From positions 42,510 through 106,509 of the forward strand of contig NZ_FNRJ01000015.1 of NCBI RefSeq assembly GCF_900107855.1: 64,000 bases of DNA. The letters run 5' to 3'. Shown in pieces: positions 8,534 through 16,708 of this stretch. Position numbers and translations under genes: made by a program. The notes beneath the pieces were generated by a model, which was not told the DNA's origin, made no database searches, and saw only the letters and a program-made list of their open reading frames with translations. Numbering within the stretch: position 1 is the stretch's first letter; every line of letters begins with the position of its first letter. Origin of the DNA: Marinobacterium iners DSM 11526 (GTDB lineage: Bacteria; Pseudomonadota; Gammaproteobacteria; Pseudomonadales; Balneatricaceae).

Positions 8534-9323
8534 TTTTCTGATCCTCGCCCTGGCCGGCGGCATTGGCATTGCCGCGTTGGCAGGCCCGCTCGGTGCCTTT
8601 GTGGTCTGGCGCCGCATGGCCTATTTTGGCGATACCCTCGCGCACTCGGCCCTGATGGGTATCGCGCTGGGATTCCTGTTTGATATCAACCTGAATCTGG
8701 CAGTCGTTGCCTGCTGTGTAATGCTGGCGGTGCTGCTTGTGTCTCTGCAACGCCAGCATCTGGTCGCCACCGACACTCTGCTGGGGATCATGGCACACAG
8801 CGCTCTGTCGCTGGGGCTGGTCGCGGTGGCCCTGCTGGATAACGTACGCATTGACTTGATGGAGTATCTGTTCGGTGACCTGCTGGCGATCGCACCTGCC
8901 GATCTCTGGTGGATTTACGGCGGTGGTGCCGTAGTAATACTGCTGTTGTGGCGGCTCTGGAACCCCTTGCTGGCGATCACCATCAATGAAGAACTGGCGC
9001 AGGTTGAGGGGGTCCCTGTGGCGCGGGTACGTCTGGGCCTGATGCTGCTGATTGCGGTGGTGATCGCGGTTGCAATGAAGCTGGTGGGCATCCTGCTGAT
9101 CACCTCGCTGCTGATCATACCGGCTGCAGCCGCTCGGCGCCTGGCCAACACCCCTGAGCAGATGGCACTGTTTGCGTCGCTGCTGGGGATGCTGGCGGTA
9201 GTCGGTGGGATCAGTGCTTCCTGGTTCTGGGATACGCCCGCCGGGCCATCGGTCGTAGTCACGGCGCTGGTTGAATTTTTGATTCTCTATTCACTGCCGA
9301 TGCGCTCGCTGCAGGGCAGATGA
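8499..9323 (+). CDS. znuB: Zinc ABC transporter permease ZnuB
   Basis: This is the membrane channel of ZnuABC, about 274 residues with seven or eight transmembrane helices. Family signatures are '[24 protein letters not shown]', split across helices, then '[15 protein letters not shown]', '[13 protein letters not shown]' and '[13 protein letters not shown]'. The start is uncertain: ATG 8499 gives '[13 protein letters not shown]', while an in-frame GTG at 8526 gives a slightly shorter protein starting at '[12 protein letters not shown]'. Both overlap or abut znuC. The stop overlaps the next gene by ATGA. Confidence 0.94.
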   Translation: MNAVEVDIIVADFLILALAGGIGIAALAGPLGAFVVWRRMAYFGDTLAHSALMGIALGFLFDINLNLAVVACCVMLAVLLVSLQRQHLVATDTLLGIMAHSALSLGLVAVALLDNVRIDLMEYLFGDLLAIAPADLWWIYGGGAVVILLLWRLWNPLLAITINEELAQVEGVPVARVRLGLMLLIAVVIAVAMKLVGILLITSLLIIPAAAARRLANTPEQMALFASLLGMLAVVGGISASWFWDTPAGPSVVVTALVEFLILYSLPMRSLQGR

Positions 9324-10657
9324 AAATGGCGCAGCACTGGCCCGACCGCGCCACCCACCGGCGGGTCTGGTCACTGGCCTGGCCCATGATGTTGTCCAAT
9401 ATCACGGTGCCGCTTCTGGGCCTGGTGGATACTGCTGTTATCGGTCATCTGCCCGAACCCCATCATCTGGGTGCCGTTGCGCTGGGCGGCATGATCTTCT
9501 CCATCCTTTATTGGGCATTCGGATTTTTGCGCATGGGTACCACTGGCATGGTGGCGCAGGCCCATGGCCGCGAGGATGGCGACCGGCTGCGCACGCTGCT
9601 GGGGCAGTCGCTGGTACTGGGCGCATGTATCGGGCTGCTGATCCTGCTGCTGCGCACGCCGCTGACCACACTGGCACTGCAGCTGATGGGCCCCGAGTCG
9701 GATGTATTGACCGAAGCCACCCACTATACCGAAATTCGGGCCTTTGGCGCACCCGCGGTGCTGTGTAACTTCGCTCTGCTGGGCTGGTTTGTGGGCATGC
9801 AGAATACCCGCATAGCCCTGATTCTGCTGACGAGCACCAACCTGCTCAATATGCTGCTGGACCTGCTGTTCGTGTTCGGGCTAGGCATGAAAGCGGACGG
9901 GGTTGCCTTAGCCACGGTGCTGGCCGAATATTTCAGCCTGTTGCTTGGGTTATGGTTCTGTCGCCGCCTGCTGCTCAAAACCGCGGGGCAGTGGCTCTGG
10001 CCTCAGCTACGGCGCCTGCGCGACTACAAGGCACTGATTCAGGTAAACCGTTATCTGTTTGTACGCACGGTTAGCCTGCTGCTGACCTTTGCCTTTTTTA
10101 CTGCACAGGGTGCCCAGCAGGGTACGGCGATACTCTCCGCCAATGCCGTACTGCTGAACTTTCTGCTGCTGATCTCCAATGCCCTGGACGGCTTCGCCCA
10201 TGCCACGGAAGCGCTGATCGGACGTGCCGTAGGCAGGCGTGACCCAAGTGAATTCAGACGCATACTCGGCTGCACCGCCTTCTGGTCGCTGGTCAGTGCG
10301 ATTATGCTGACGCTGGTGTTCTGGCTCGGCGGCAACACCATCATTCACCTACTGACCGACATCACTGAGGTACGCGAAATCGCCGGCCGCTACCTTCCCT
10401 GGATAATCATACTGCCGCTGATCGGTTGCTGGAGCTTTCTGCTCGATGGTCTTTTTATCGGTACCACTCAGGTCAAGGCAATGCAGGACACCATGCTGTT
10501 CTCGGTGTTTATGGTGTTCGCTCCAATCTGGTGGATAGCCCAGCCCATGGGTAATCACGGCCTCTGGCTGGCCTTCATCTCCCTGTTTGCAGCCCGCGGC
10601 CTCAGCGGTGGCTGGGTGTTCTGGCGCATGCAGCGGCACAATGTCTGGTTTAGCTGA
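9320..10657 (+). CDS. MATE-family efflux transporter (DinF-like)
   Basis: This 445-residue, 12-helix inner-membrane protein belongs to the multidrug and toxic compound extrusion family, closest in pattern to the DinF branch: 'LAWPMMLSNITVPLLGLVDTAVIGHL', split between helix and loop, then 'GTTGMVAQAHGRED' and 'GMQNTRIALI'. MATE pumps exchange cations or drugs for Na+ or H+. The start codon overlaps znuB's stop (ATGA), so it belongs to the Zur-controlled operon. That placement hints at a role under zinc starvation, but a DinF-type protein is not known to carry zinc and the link could be incidental. Confidence 0.92.
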   Translation: MKMAQHWPDRATHRRVWSLAWPMMLSNITVPLLGLVDTAVIGHLPEPHHLGAVALGGMIFSILYWAFGFLRMGTTGMVAQAHGREDGDRLRTLLGQSLVLGACIGLLILLLRTPLTTLALQLMGPESDVLTEATHYTEIRAFGAPAVLCNFALLGWFVGMQNTRIALILLTSTNLLNMLLDLLFVFGLGMKADGVALATVLAEYFSLLLGLWFCRRLLLKTAGQWLWPQLRRLRDYKALIQVNRYLFVRTVSLLLTFAFFTAQGAQQGTAILSANAVLLNFLLLISNALDGFAHATEALIGRAVGRRDPSEFRRILGCTAFWSLVSAIMLTLVFWLGGNTIIHLLTDITEVREIAGRYLPWIIILPLIGCWSFLLDGLFIGTTQVKAMQDTMLFSVFMVFAPIWWIAQPMGNHGLWLAFISLFAARGLSGGWVFWRMQRHNVWFS

Positions 10658-10717
10658 ACTGGCAAAATCACGGCGTGGCAACCAGACTTATCCCGAACAC
10701 AGGCAGGGGAGAACAGG

Positions 10718-11824
10718 ATGCGCATTACACTGACCACAACACTGTTGGCACTGAGCCTGCCGCTGGCTGCCGCGCCACTGGAGCAACTAAAACTGCCAGA
10801 TGACTATAGAATCGAGGTCGCAGCTGAAGTGCCCAACGCCCGGCAGCTGGCACTGAGCCCCGATGGCACACTGTTTGTCAGCACACGGCGCGATGGACGG
10901 GTGTTTGCGCTGCAGGATCTGGACGGTGATCAGCGCTATGAAACCCGTCATACTCTGCTGGAACGCAGACGCCTGCCCAACGGCATCAGCTTTGTGGATG
11001 GCGATCTGTATGTGGCCGAACTGACTCAGCTGATCCGGCTTGTCGATGTGGAGTCACGACTGGAGCAGCCGCTCAAGCCCGAGGTTATACTGGATGGCCT
11101 CCCCGATATCACCCACCACGGCTGGAAGTATCTGAAGCAGGGGCCGGATGGGGCTTTCTACTTCACGCTTGGTGCTCCCTGCAATGTATGTCTGCAATCG
11201 GACCCTCAGTTTGCCAGCATCATGCGTTTTGATCCTGCCACCGGCGAGGCCGCACCCTGGGCTCGAGGGGTACGCAACACAGTGGGATTTGACTGGCATC
11301 CCGAAGATGGCAGCCTCTGGTTTACCGACAACGGACGCGACCATATGGGCGATAATCTGCCTGATGACGAGCTGAACCGAGCCGACCGCGCCGGGCTGCA
11401 TTTCGGTTTTCCCTTTGTACATGCCGACGGAGTTTCAGACCCGGAGTTCGGCAAGGGCGCCAATGCCATCAATGCAGAGCCGCCGGTGGCGCTGCTGGGC
11501 CCCCATGTCGCGGCGCTGGGCATGAGCTTTTACCACCACAGGGATGGGGCCTTCGATAACGCGTTCCCCGATACCCCCAATACCACCGCCTTTATTGCCC
11601 TGCATGGCTCCTGGAATCGCTCCAGCAAGATCGGCTATGAGGTGATTCGGGTGGATACAGAAGGGGAAGAGGTGACGCAGATTCAGACCTTTATCAGTGG
11701 CTGGCTGCAGGACGAGCGGGACTGGGGACGTCCGGTGGATGTGCTGGTGCGGCCACAGGGTGATCTGCTGATCTCCGATGACAAGGCCGGGCTGGTGTAT
11801 CGGGTCTGGTATCAGACCCAGTAA
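10718..11824 (+). CDS. PQQ-dependent sugar dehydrogenase family protein (sorbosone dehydrogenase-like)
   Basis: This is a 368-residue exported six-bladed beta-propeller. The signal peptide is 'MRITLTTTLLALSLPLAAA'. The propeller has family phrases 'LPDDYRIEVAAEVPNARQLA', 'SPDGTLFVSTRRDGRVFAL', 'RLPNGISFVDGDLYVAEL', 'GVRNTVGFDWHPEDGSLWF' and 'HGSWNRSSKIGYEV'. Proteins of this family (L-sorbosone dehydrogenase, YliI/Asd) oxidise aldoses with PQQ and Ca2+ in the periplasm. The natural substrate cannot be inferred, and no PQQ synthesis genes are in the window. A CxxC pair in 'APCNVCLQSD' is common in this subgroup. It is monocistronic, converging on tag. Confidence 0.88.
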   Translation: MRITLTTTLLALSLPLAAAPLEQLKLPDDYRIEVAAEVPNARQLALSPDGTLFVSTRRDGRVFALQDLDGDQRYETRHTLLERRRLPNGISFVDGDLYVAELTQLIRLVDVESRLEQPLKPEVILDGLPDITHHGWKYLKQGPDGAFYFTLGAPCNVCLQSDPQFASIMRFDPATGEAAPWARGVRNTVGFDWHPEDGSLWFTDNGRDHMGDNLPDDELNRADRAGLHFGFPFVHADGVSDPEFGKGANAINAEPPVALLGPHVAALGMSFYHHRDGAFDNAFPDTPNTTAFIALHGSWNRSSKIGYEVIRVDTEGEEVTQIQTFISGWLQDERDWGRPVDVLVRPQGDLLISDDKAGLVYRVWYQTQ

Positions 11825-11842
11825 CGTTTCTACCGCGGGGCA

Positions 11843-12475
11843 CTACAGTTCAATGTGTCCGGCCAGCTCTCGACAAGCCTTCTGGCGAGGGCAGTGTAGT
11901 AAGTGGTCATTCACCAACCCCACTGCCTGCATATAGGCATAAGCGATGGTGGGGCCGAAAAAGCGTATGCCTTCGCGCTTCAGATCTTTCGCCAGCTGCA
12001 CCGACAGGGCAGTCTGGGCCGGAATCTGCTCCATCCGTTCAAAACCGGACTGGATCGGCTGGCCCTCAATATAGCGCCACAGAAAGCGGGCAAAGCTGCC
12101 GTGGTGCGCCTGCAGGCGAAGAAACACTCTGGCATTGTTGATTGAGGCTTCGACTTTGGCACGGTTACGGATGAGGCCGGGATCCGCCAGCATCGCGGCC
12201 ACTTCCGTTTCACCGAAAAGAGCCACCCGCTCGGGGTCAAAGTCGCAATAGTGACGCCGGTAACCTTCACGCTTCTCCAGCACCGTGCGCCAGCTCAGAC
12301 CTGCCTGAGCCGACTCCAGTACCAGAAATTCGAACAACACCGGATCATCCGTCTGCGGCACACCCCATTCATGGTCATGATAGGCATGCTCAAGCGGACT
12401 TTGCATCGCCCAGCCACAGGACTGGTGCGATGCAGTATCGGGCTTGTCAGTGATCACGACGCAGGCCGCCCGCAT
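11843..12475 (-). CDS. tag: DNA-3-methyladenine glycosylase I
   Basis: This is constitutive base-excision repair of 3-methyladenine. Family signatures are 'CGWAMQSPLEHAYHDHEWG', 'AGLSWRTVLEKREGYRRHY', 'GIRFFGPTIAYAYMQAVG' and 'VNDHLLHC'. Zinc ligands expected from E. coli Tag (an N-terminal Cys and His, a C-terminal His and Cys) are present. The frame is open well upstream, so the start is ambiguous: ATG 12475 is used here, and GTG 12457 would overlap the yheV stop more tightly. Neither has a strong Shine-Dalgarno. The gene is the last of prlC-yheV-tag. Confidence 0.93.
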   Translation of the reverse strand: MRAACVVITDKPDTASHQSCGWAMQSPLEHAYHDHEWGVPQTDDPVLFEFLVLESAQAGLSWRTVLEKREGYRRHYCDFDPERVALFGETEVAAMLADPGLIRNRAKVEASINNARVFLRLQAHHGSFARFLWRYIEGQPIQSGFERMEQIPAQTALSVQLAKDLKREGIRFFGPTIAYAYMQAVGLVNDHLLHCPRQKACRELAGHIEL

Positions 12476-12722
12476 CAAGGATGCGAATCGGCTGAGGACT
12501 GTCATCCGCTTTGGAGGCCGGTGCACGGTCCGAACGCTCCCCGCTGACGCGGGTTTCGATCTGCTCAGGATCAGGGCGACCATCCAGTCGCAGGGAATCC
12601 GAGAAACCGCACTTTACACACTCGCGGTATTCTCGCTCGTCATCACGGTACATTCTGACCGTATCCATCTCGCCACAGCGCGGACAGACCGCACCGGCAA
12701 TAAAGCGCTTGCTTACACTCAT
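12447..12722 (-). CDS. yheV: YheV family zinc-ribbon protein
   Basis: This is a 91-residue protein with a two-knuckle zinc ribbon, 'CPRCGEMDTVRMYRDD' and 'YRECVKCGFSD', followed by a low-complexity tail. It matches the YheV (DUF2387) family, short proteins of unknown function that lie next to prlC in many gammaproteobacteria, as here: prlC ends 12 bases upstream. The stop overlaps the start region of tag. A role in metal binding or RNA contact is a guess from the ribbon only. Confidence 0.9.
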   Translation of the reverse strand: MSVSKRFIAGAVCPRCGEMDTVRMYRDDEREYRECVKCGFSDSLRLDGRPDPEQIETRVSGERSDRAPASKADDSPQPIRILDAGGLRRDH

Positions 12723-12733
12723 TTTTCAACCTC

Positions 12734-14764
12734 TCAGCGGATACCGGAATGGCGCAGCAGGGCATCCACACTGGGCTCCCGGCCACGGAAGGCCACAAAC
12801 AGATCCATCGGATCACCCGAACCGCCCTGTTCCAGAATCTCCTGACGGAAGGCGGCGCCGGTTTCCGCATTGAAGATGCCTTCCTCCTCGAAACGGGAAA
12901 AAGCATCGGCCGACAGCACCTCGGCCCACTTGTAACTGTAGTAGCCTGCGGCATAGCCACCTGCAAAGATGTGACTGAAGCTGTGCTGGAAGCGGTTTTC
13001 TGCCGGAGGGCGTATCACCGATACCTGATCCCGCACCCGGTTCAGCAGCGCCTGAATATCGGTTTTGCCCGGCTGGTATTCATGGTGCAGGCGGAAATCA
13101 AACAGTGAGAATTCCAGCTGGCGCAGCATCATCATCGCCGACTGGAAGTGCTTGGCCGCCAGCATCTTGTCCAGCAGTGACTGCGGCAGCGGTTCACCGG
13201 TTTCATGATGACCGGAGATCAGCGCCAGTGCTTCCGGTTCCCAGCACCAGTTCTCCATAAATTGACTCGGCAGCTCCACCGCATCCCAGGCGACACCGTT
13301 GATACCGCTGATGTCTGCCTCTTCCATCTGCGTCAACATATGGTGCAGGCCATGACCAAACTCATGGAACAGAGTCGTCACTTCATCATGGGTCAGCAGC
13401 GCCGGCTGGCCGGGCAGGGGCGGGGTGAAGTTGCATACCAGATAGGCCACCGGGAGCTGCAACTGGCTGTCGCTCAGGCGGCGCCGTACACGACAGTCGT
13501 CCATCCAAGCACCGCCACGCTTGCCGCTGCGGGCAAAGGGGTCCAGATAGCAGTAGGCAAAGGGCTCGCCGTTGCGCTTGAGTGCAAACAGACGCGCATC
13601 GTTGTGCCAGCTGTCGAAGTTCGACTGCTCTTCAACGTCCAGATCAAACAGACGACCGGCGATGGTGAACATGCCATCCAGCACTTTCGGCAGCGGGAAG
13701 TAGGGACGCAGCTCCTGCTGGGAGATGTCATAGCGCGCTTGTTTCAGCTTCTCACCATAGTAGGTGACATCCCAGGCCATCAGCTCTTCAATGCCATCAC
13801 GTTCCTGGGCAAAGGCTTGCAGCTCGGCCAGCTCACGCTCGGCAATCGGGCGAGTTTCCGTGGCCAGATCTTCGAGGAAGGTCACCACCTGTTGCGGTGA
13901 CTGCGCCATTTTGGTTGCCAGCGAGTAATCGGCATAGGTGTCGAAGCCCAGCAGCTGCGCCAACTCGTGGCGCAGATCCAGAATTTCCTGCATCACCGCC
14001 GAGTTGTCCCATTCACCGGCCTTCGGCCCCTGATCGGATGCGCGGGTGCTGTAGGCACGGTACAGCTCTTCGCGCAGACTGCGACTGTCGGCAAAGGCCA
14101 TCACGGCGTAGTAGGCGGGGAAGTCCAGCGTGATCACCCAGCCTTCAAGCTCTTTCACCTTCGCCGCCTCTTTGGCGGCGGCAACGGCATGATCAGGCAG
14201 CCCGGCCAGCTCCGCTTCATCATCGATCTGCTTCCACCAGCCCTGGGTGGCATCGAGCACATTCTCGGAAAAACGGGTGGTCAGCTCAGACAGGCGCTGC
14301 TGTAGCTCTGCATAGCGCTTCTGCTGGGCTTCCGGCAGGGCAATACCGGACAGGCGGAAGTCCCGCAGAGCATTATCGATCACCTTTTTGCGTGACTTGC
14401 TCAACTGCGGGTAGGCATCACTCTGTGCCAGAGATTCGAACGCCTTGAACAGTCCCTGATGCTGGCCCAACTCGGTCCAGTACTCGGACAGTTTCGGCAG
14501 ACAGGCGTTGTACGCCTCACGCCAGGCATCCGAGTTCATCACGCCGTTCAGGTGCGATACCGGTGACCAGGCCTGTGCCAACTCATCGTTGAGTTGCTCC
14601 AGCTCAGCCACCAGCGACCAGTCATTGCGCTCCGGGTCGGCAGTCAACGCCGCGATGCGTTCGCGATTGCGCGTCAGTAGTTCATCGACAGCGGGCACGG
14701 CATGCTCGGGCTGGATACGGCTGAACGGGGGCAGCAGGTGGGTCTCAAGCAGCGGGTTGGACAT
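12734..14764 (-). CDS. prlC: Oligopeptidase A (M3 metallopeptidase)
   Basis: This is a 676-residue cytosolic zinc peptidase that degrades short peptides, including cleaved signal peptides. The zincin motif 'HEFGH' is at about residues 467-471, in 'LFHEFGHGLHHMLT'. The C-terminal catalytic-lobe phrase 'SHIFAGGYAAGYYSYKWAEV' is typical of the M3A family. Start chosen at ATG 14764 ('MSNPLLETHLLPPFSRIQPE') because it aligns with E. coli PrlC and has GGAG six bases upstream; the frame is open for 18 further codons. It heads the minus-strand prlC-yheV-tag unit and is divergent from the carbonic anhydrase gene. Confidence 0.97.
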   Translation of the reverse strand: MSNPLLETHLLPPFSRIQPEHAVPAVDELLTRNRERIAALTADPERNDWSLVAELEQLNDELAQAWSPVSHLNGVMNSDAWREAYNACLPKLSEYWTELGQHQGLFKAFESLAQSDAYPQLSKSRKKVIDNALRDFRLSGIALPEAQQKRYAELQQRLSELTTRFSENVLDATQGWWKQIDDEAELAGLPDHAVAAAKEAAKVKELEGWVITLDFPAYYAVMAFADSRSLREELYRAYSTRASDQGPKAGEWDNSAVMQEILDLRHELAQLLGFDTYADYSLATKMAQSPQQVVTFLEDLATETRPIAERELAELQAFAQERDGIEELMAWDVTYYGEKLKQARYDISQQELRPYFPLPKVLDGMFTIAGRLFDLDVEEQSNFDSWHNDARLFALKRNGEPFAYCYLDPFARSGKRGGAWMDDCRVRRRLSDSQLQLPVAYLVCNFTPPLPGQPALLTHDEVTTLFHEFGHGLHHMLTQMEEADISGINGVAWDAVELPSQFMENWCWEPEALALISGHHETGEPLPQSLLDKMLAAKHFQSAMMMLRQLEFSLFDFRLHHEYQPGKTDIQALLNRVRDQVSVIRPPAENRFQHSFSHIFAGGYAAGYYSYKWAEVLSADAFSRFEEEGIFNAETGAAFRQEILEQGGSGDPMDLFVAFRGREPSVDALLRHSGIR

Positions 14765-14880
14765 CGGTGTCTCCATCGGTTGCGGCCTTTCAGCGGTTGT
14801 ACGTCTGCAGGCGTTCAAAAGTGCACTTTGCTATACAATGGGGGCCACAGAGCCTTATTTCAATCGATTCAGGAGCGGTT

Positions 14881-15423
14881 ATGAATATACGCCCTTATCA
14901 GGGGATGACACCAAAACTAGGCGAGCGGGTGTTTGTCGATCCCAGCGCGGTTGTACTGGGTGACGTGGAGATCGGTGACGACAGCTCGGTCTGGCCGCTG
15001 GTGGTGATTCGCGGTGACATGCACCGCATCCGCATTGGTCGCTGCAGCAGCATTCAGGATGGTTCGGTACTGCATATCACACACGCAGGCCCCTACAACC
15101 CTGATGGCTTTCCGCTGATTATCGGTGATCATGTCACCGTCGGTCATCAGGCGATGCTGCACGGCTGCACCATCGGCAACCGTGTACTGGTGGGTATGGG
15201 CGCCATGATCATGGACGGCGCCGTGGTAGAGGATGAAGTAATCGTGGGTGCCGGCAGCCTGGTGCCACCGGGCAAGACGTTGAAAAGCGGCTATCTCTAC
15301 GTGGGCCGTCCGGCCAAGCCCCAGCGCGAGTTGACGGAACAGGAGCGCGCGTTCTTCACCTATACCGCCGAGAACTACTCACGCCTGAAAGACAAGCACC
15401 GCGCGGAGGACTGGGCTCAATAA
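14881..15423 (+). CDS. Gamma-class carbonic anhydrase-like protein (YrdA family)
   Basis: This 180-residue left-handed beta-helix protein consists of hexapeptide repeats ('VVLGDVEIGDDSSVWPLVVI', 'IGNRVLVGMGAMIMDGAVVE') with a C-terminal helix. The putative zinc histidines occur in 'SVLHITHAG' and 'HVTVGHQAMLHG', and the trimer-forming fold is that of gamma carbonic anhydrases. E. coli YrdA/CaiE relatives often show little carbonic anhydrase activity, so the enzymatic role is not certain. Start at ATG 14881 with AGGAG seven bases before it; the upstream part of the frame is not homologous. A Fur-box-like site follows, but it belongs to the next gene. Confidence 0.93.
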   Translation: MNIRPYQGMTPKLGERVFVDPSAVVLGDVEIGDDSSVWPLVVIRGDMHRIRIGRCSSIQDGSVLHITHAGPYNPDGFPLIIGDHVTVGHQAMLHGCTIGNRVLVGMGAMIMDGAVVEDEVIVGAGSLVPPGKTLKSGYLYVGRPAKPQRELTEQERAFFTYTAENYSRLKDKHRAEDWAQ

Positions 15424-15425
15424 AG

Positions 15426-15444
15426 ATATTTGATAATCATTATC
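15426..15444. promoter_or_regulatory. Fur box upstream of the di-haem peroxidase gene
   Basis: The last 14 bases, TGATAATCATTATC, match the 19-base Fur consensus exactly; the first five match poorly. It lies 55 bases before the start of the MauG-like gene, so iron repression is expected. Confidence 0.78.
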
Positions 15445-15498
15445 GTTAAATGCAGAATGTGCGGCAGGTCATAACCAACGTATTGGAGCCCACCCCAC

Positions 15499-16620
15499 AT
15501 GCCTCCGTACATCATGTCCCTGGCGCTGACATTGTGTGCTTTTGCAGCACTTAAGGCCCAAGCGTTCTCACCGGATGACTACCGGCAGCCGGCTGCACAG
15601 TGGCCTGCTGCCGAACTGCACAAGCAGGCAGGTCCCGTAGCTGAGCTTGCTCCGCTGCCTGAGCTTCCTCCTGTCGACTGGCATACGCCGGCTATCGAGA
15701 CGCTGGGACAGCAGCTGTTTTTTGACCCCCGACTGTCAGGCTCTGGCCAAATTGCCTGCGCCAGTTGCCACGATCCTGACTTGGGCTGGGCCGATGGCCG
15801 CCGTGTCGCCTTTGGTCATGACCGTCAGGCCGGGGCACGCAACAGTATGAGCATTCTGAATGCTGCCTGGTTCGATCATCTGTTCTGGGATGGCCGCGCC
15901 ACAGGCCTGGTTGAGCAAGCACTGCTGCCGATCACCAACCCGATAGAAATGAATGCCAATCTGGACCAGGTCCTGACGAGGCTGAACCAGATCCCGGGCT
16001 ATCGTCAGGCATTCACAAACGCTTTCGGTCCCGGGCCTGCGGATGCAGTGCGGCTGGCCAAGGCTCTGGCCGCTTTTGAGCGCCGCATTGTTTCACGACC
16101 CAACAGGCTGGACCGTTTCATTCAAGGACAGTACAACGTCCTCAATGACCAGGAAATCTTCGGCCTGCACCTCTACCGAACCAAAGCTGGATGCCTGAAC
16201 TGCCACAATGGCCCGTTATATTCCGATGGCAAGTTTCACCACACGGGACTTAGCTACTATGGCCGTAAATACGAAGATACGGGACGAGAGCAGGCAACAG
16301 GGCAAATCGAAGATCGGGGCAAGTTTCGCACACCAAGCCTGCGTGATCTCAGCCACACGGCTCCCTGGATGCACAATGGTTTTTTCCCCAGCCTTCGCGG
16401 CATACTCAACATGTACAATGCCGGCATGATCGGCGATAGTCAGTTGCACCCCGATCTGCCTCAACTATCGCCACTTATACGCCCACTGCACCTGAGCAAC
16501 CATGAACTTGATGCTCTGGAAGCCTTCCTGAATACCCTGAGCCGGCGCCCACTGGCCTTGCGGGCGCCTAAGTTACCGCCCAAACAAATAAACATTAATG
16601 ATAATGATTCGCATCATTAA
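15499..16620 (+). CDS. Di-haem cytochrome c peroxidase / MauG family protein
   Basis: This 373-residue exported protein has a signal peptide (cleavage near 'ALKAQA') and two c-type haem motifs, 'CASCH' (about 92-96) and 'CLNCH' (about 234-238). Other family features are 'LGQQLFFDPRLSGSGQIACAS', split after the Gly, 'NSMSILNAAWFDHLFWDGRA', 'PIEMNANLDQVL' and 'KFRTPSLRDLSHTAPWMHNG'. The family includes H2O2-reducing peroxidases and MauG/MbnH enzymes that oxidise a protein tryptophan. The substrate is not evident. It is preceded by a Fur box and followed by a TonB receptor, itself with a Fur-like site overlapping this gene's end, so the two form an iron-responsive pair. No MbnP-like partner is seen. 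The C-terminus ends in a short Asn/Asp/His tail. Confidence 0.92.
   Translation: MPPYIMSLALTLCAFAALKAQAFSPDDYRQPAAQWPAAELHKQAGPVAELAPLPELPPVDWHTPAIETLGQQLFFDPRLSGSGQIACASCHDPDLGWADGRRVAFGHDRQAGARNSMSILNAAWFDHLFWDGRATGLVEQALLPITNPIEMNANLDQVLTRLNQIPGYRQAFTNAFGPGPADAVRLAKALAAFERRIVSRPNRLDRFIQGQYNVLNDQEIFGLHLYRTKAGCLNCHNGPLYSDGKFHHTGLSYYGRKYEDTGREQATGQIEDRGKFRTPSLRDLSHTAPWMHNGFFPSLRGILNMYNAGMIGDSQLHPDLPQLSPLIRPLHLSNHELDALEAFLNTLSRRPLALRAPKLPPKQININDNDSHH
16594..16620. promoter_or_regulatory. Fur-box-like dyad upstream of the TonB receptor
   Basis: TTAATGAT (16595-16602) and ATCATTAA (16613-16620) form an inverted repeat that includes GATAATGAT hexamers. By eye about 14 of 19 bases match the Fur consensus. 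It overlaps the 3' end of the peroxidase gene and lies about 90 bases before the receptor start. Confidence 0.6.
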
Positions 16621-16708
16621 ATAGTTTACCATGTTGTCACTCCCCGCTGTCAGTTGCTTCCTCTGACCTGCGGTACACCTGCCATCAACACGTTTGCCAA
16701 GGGACAAC

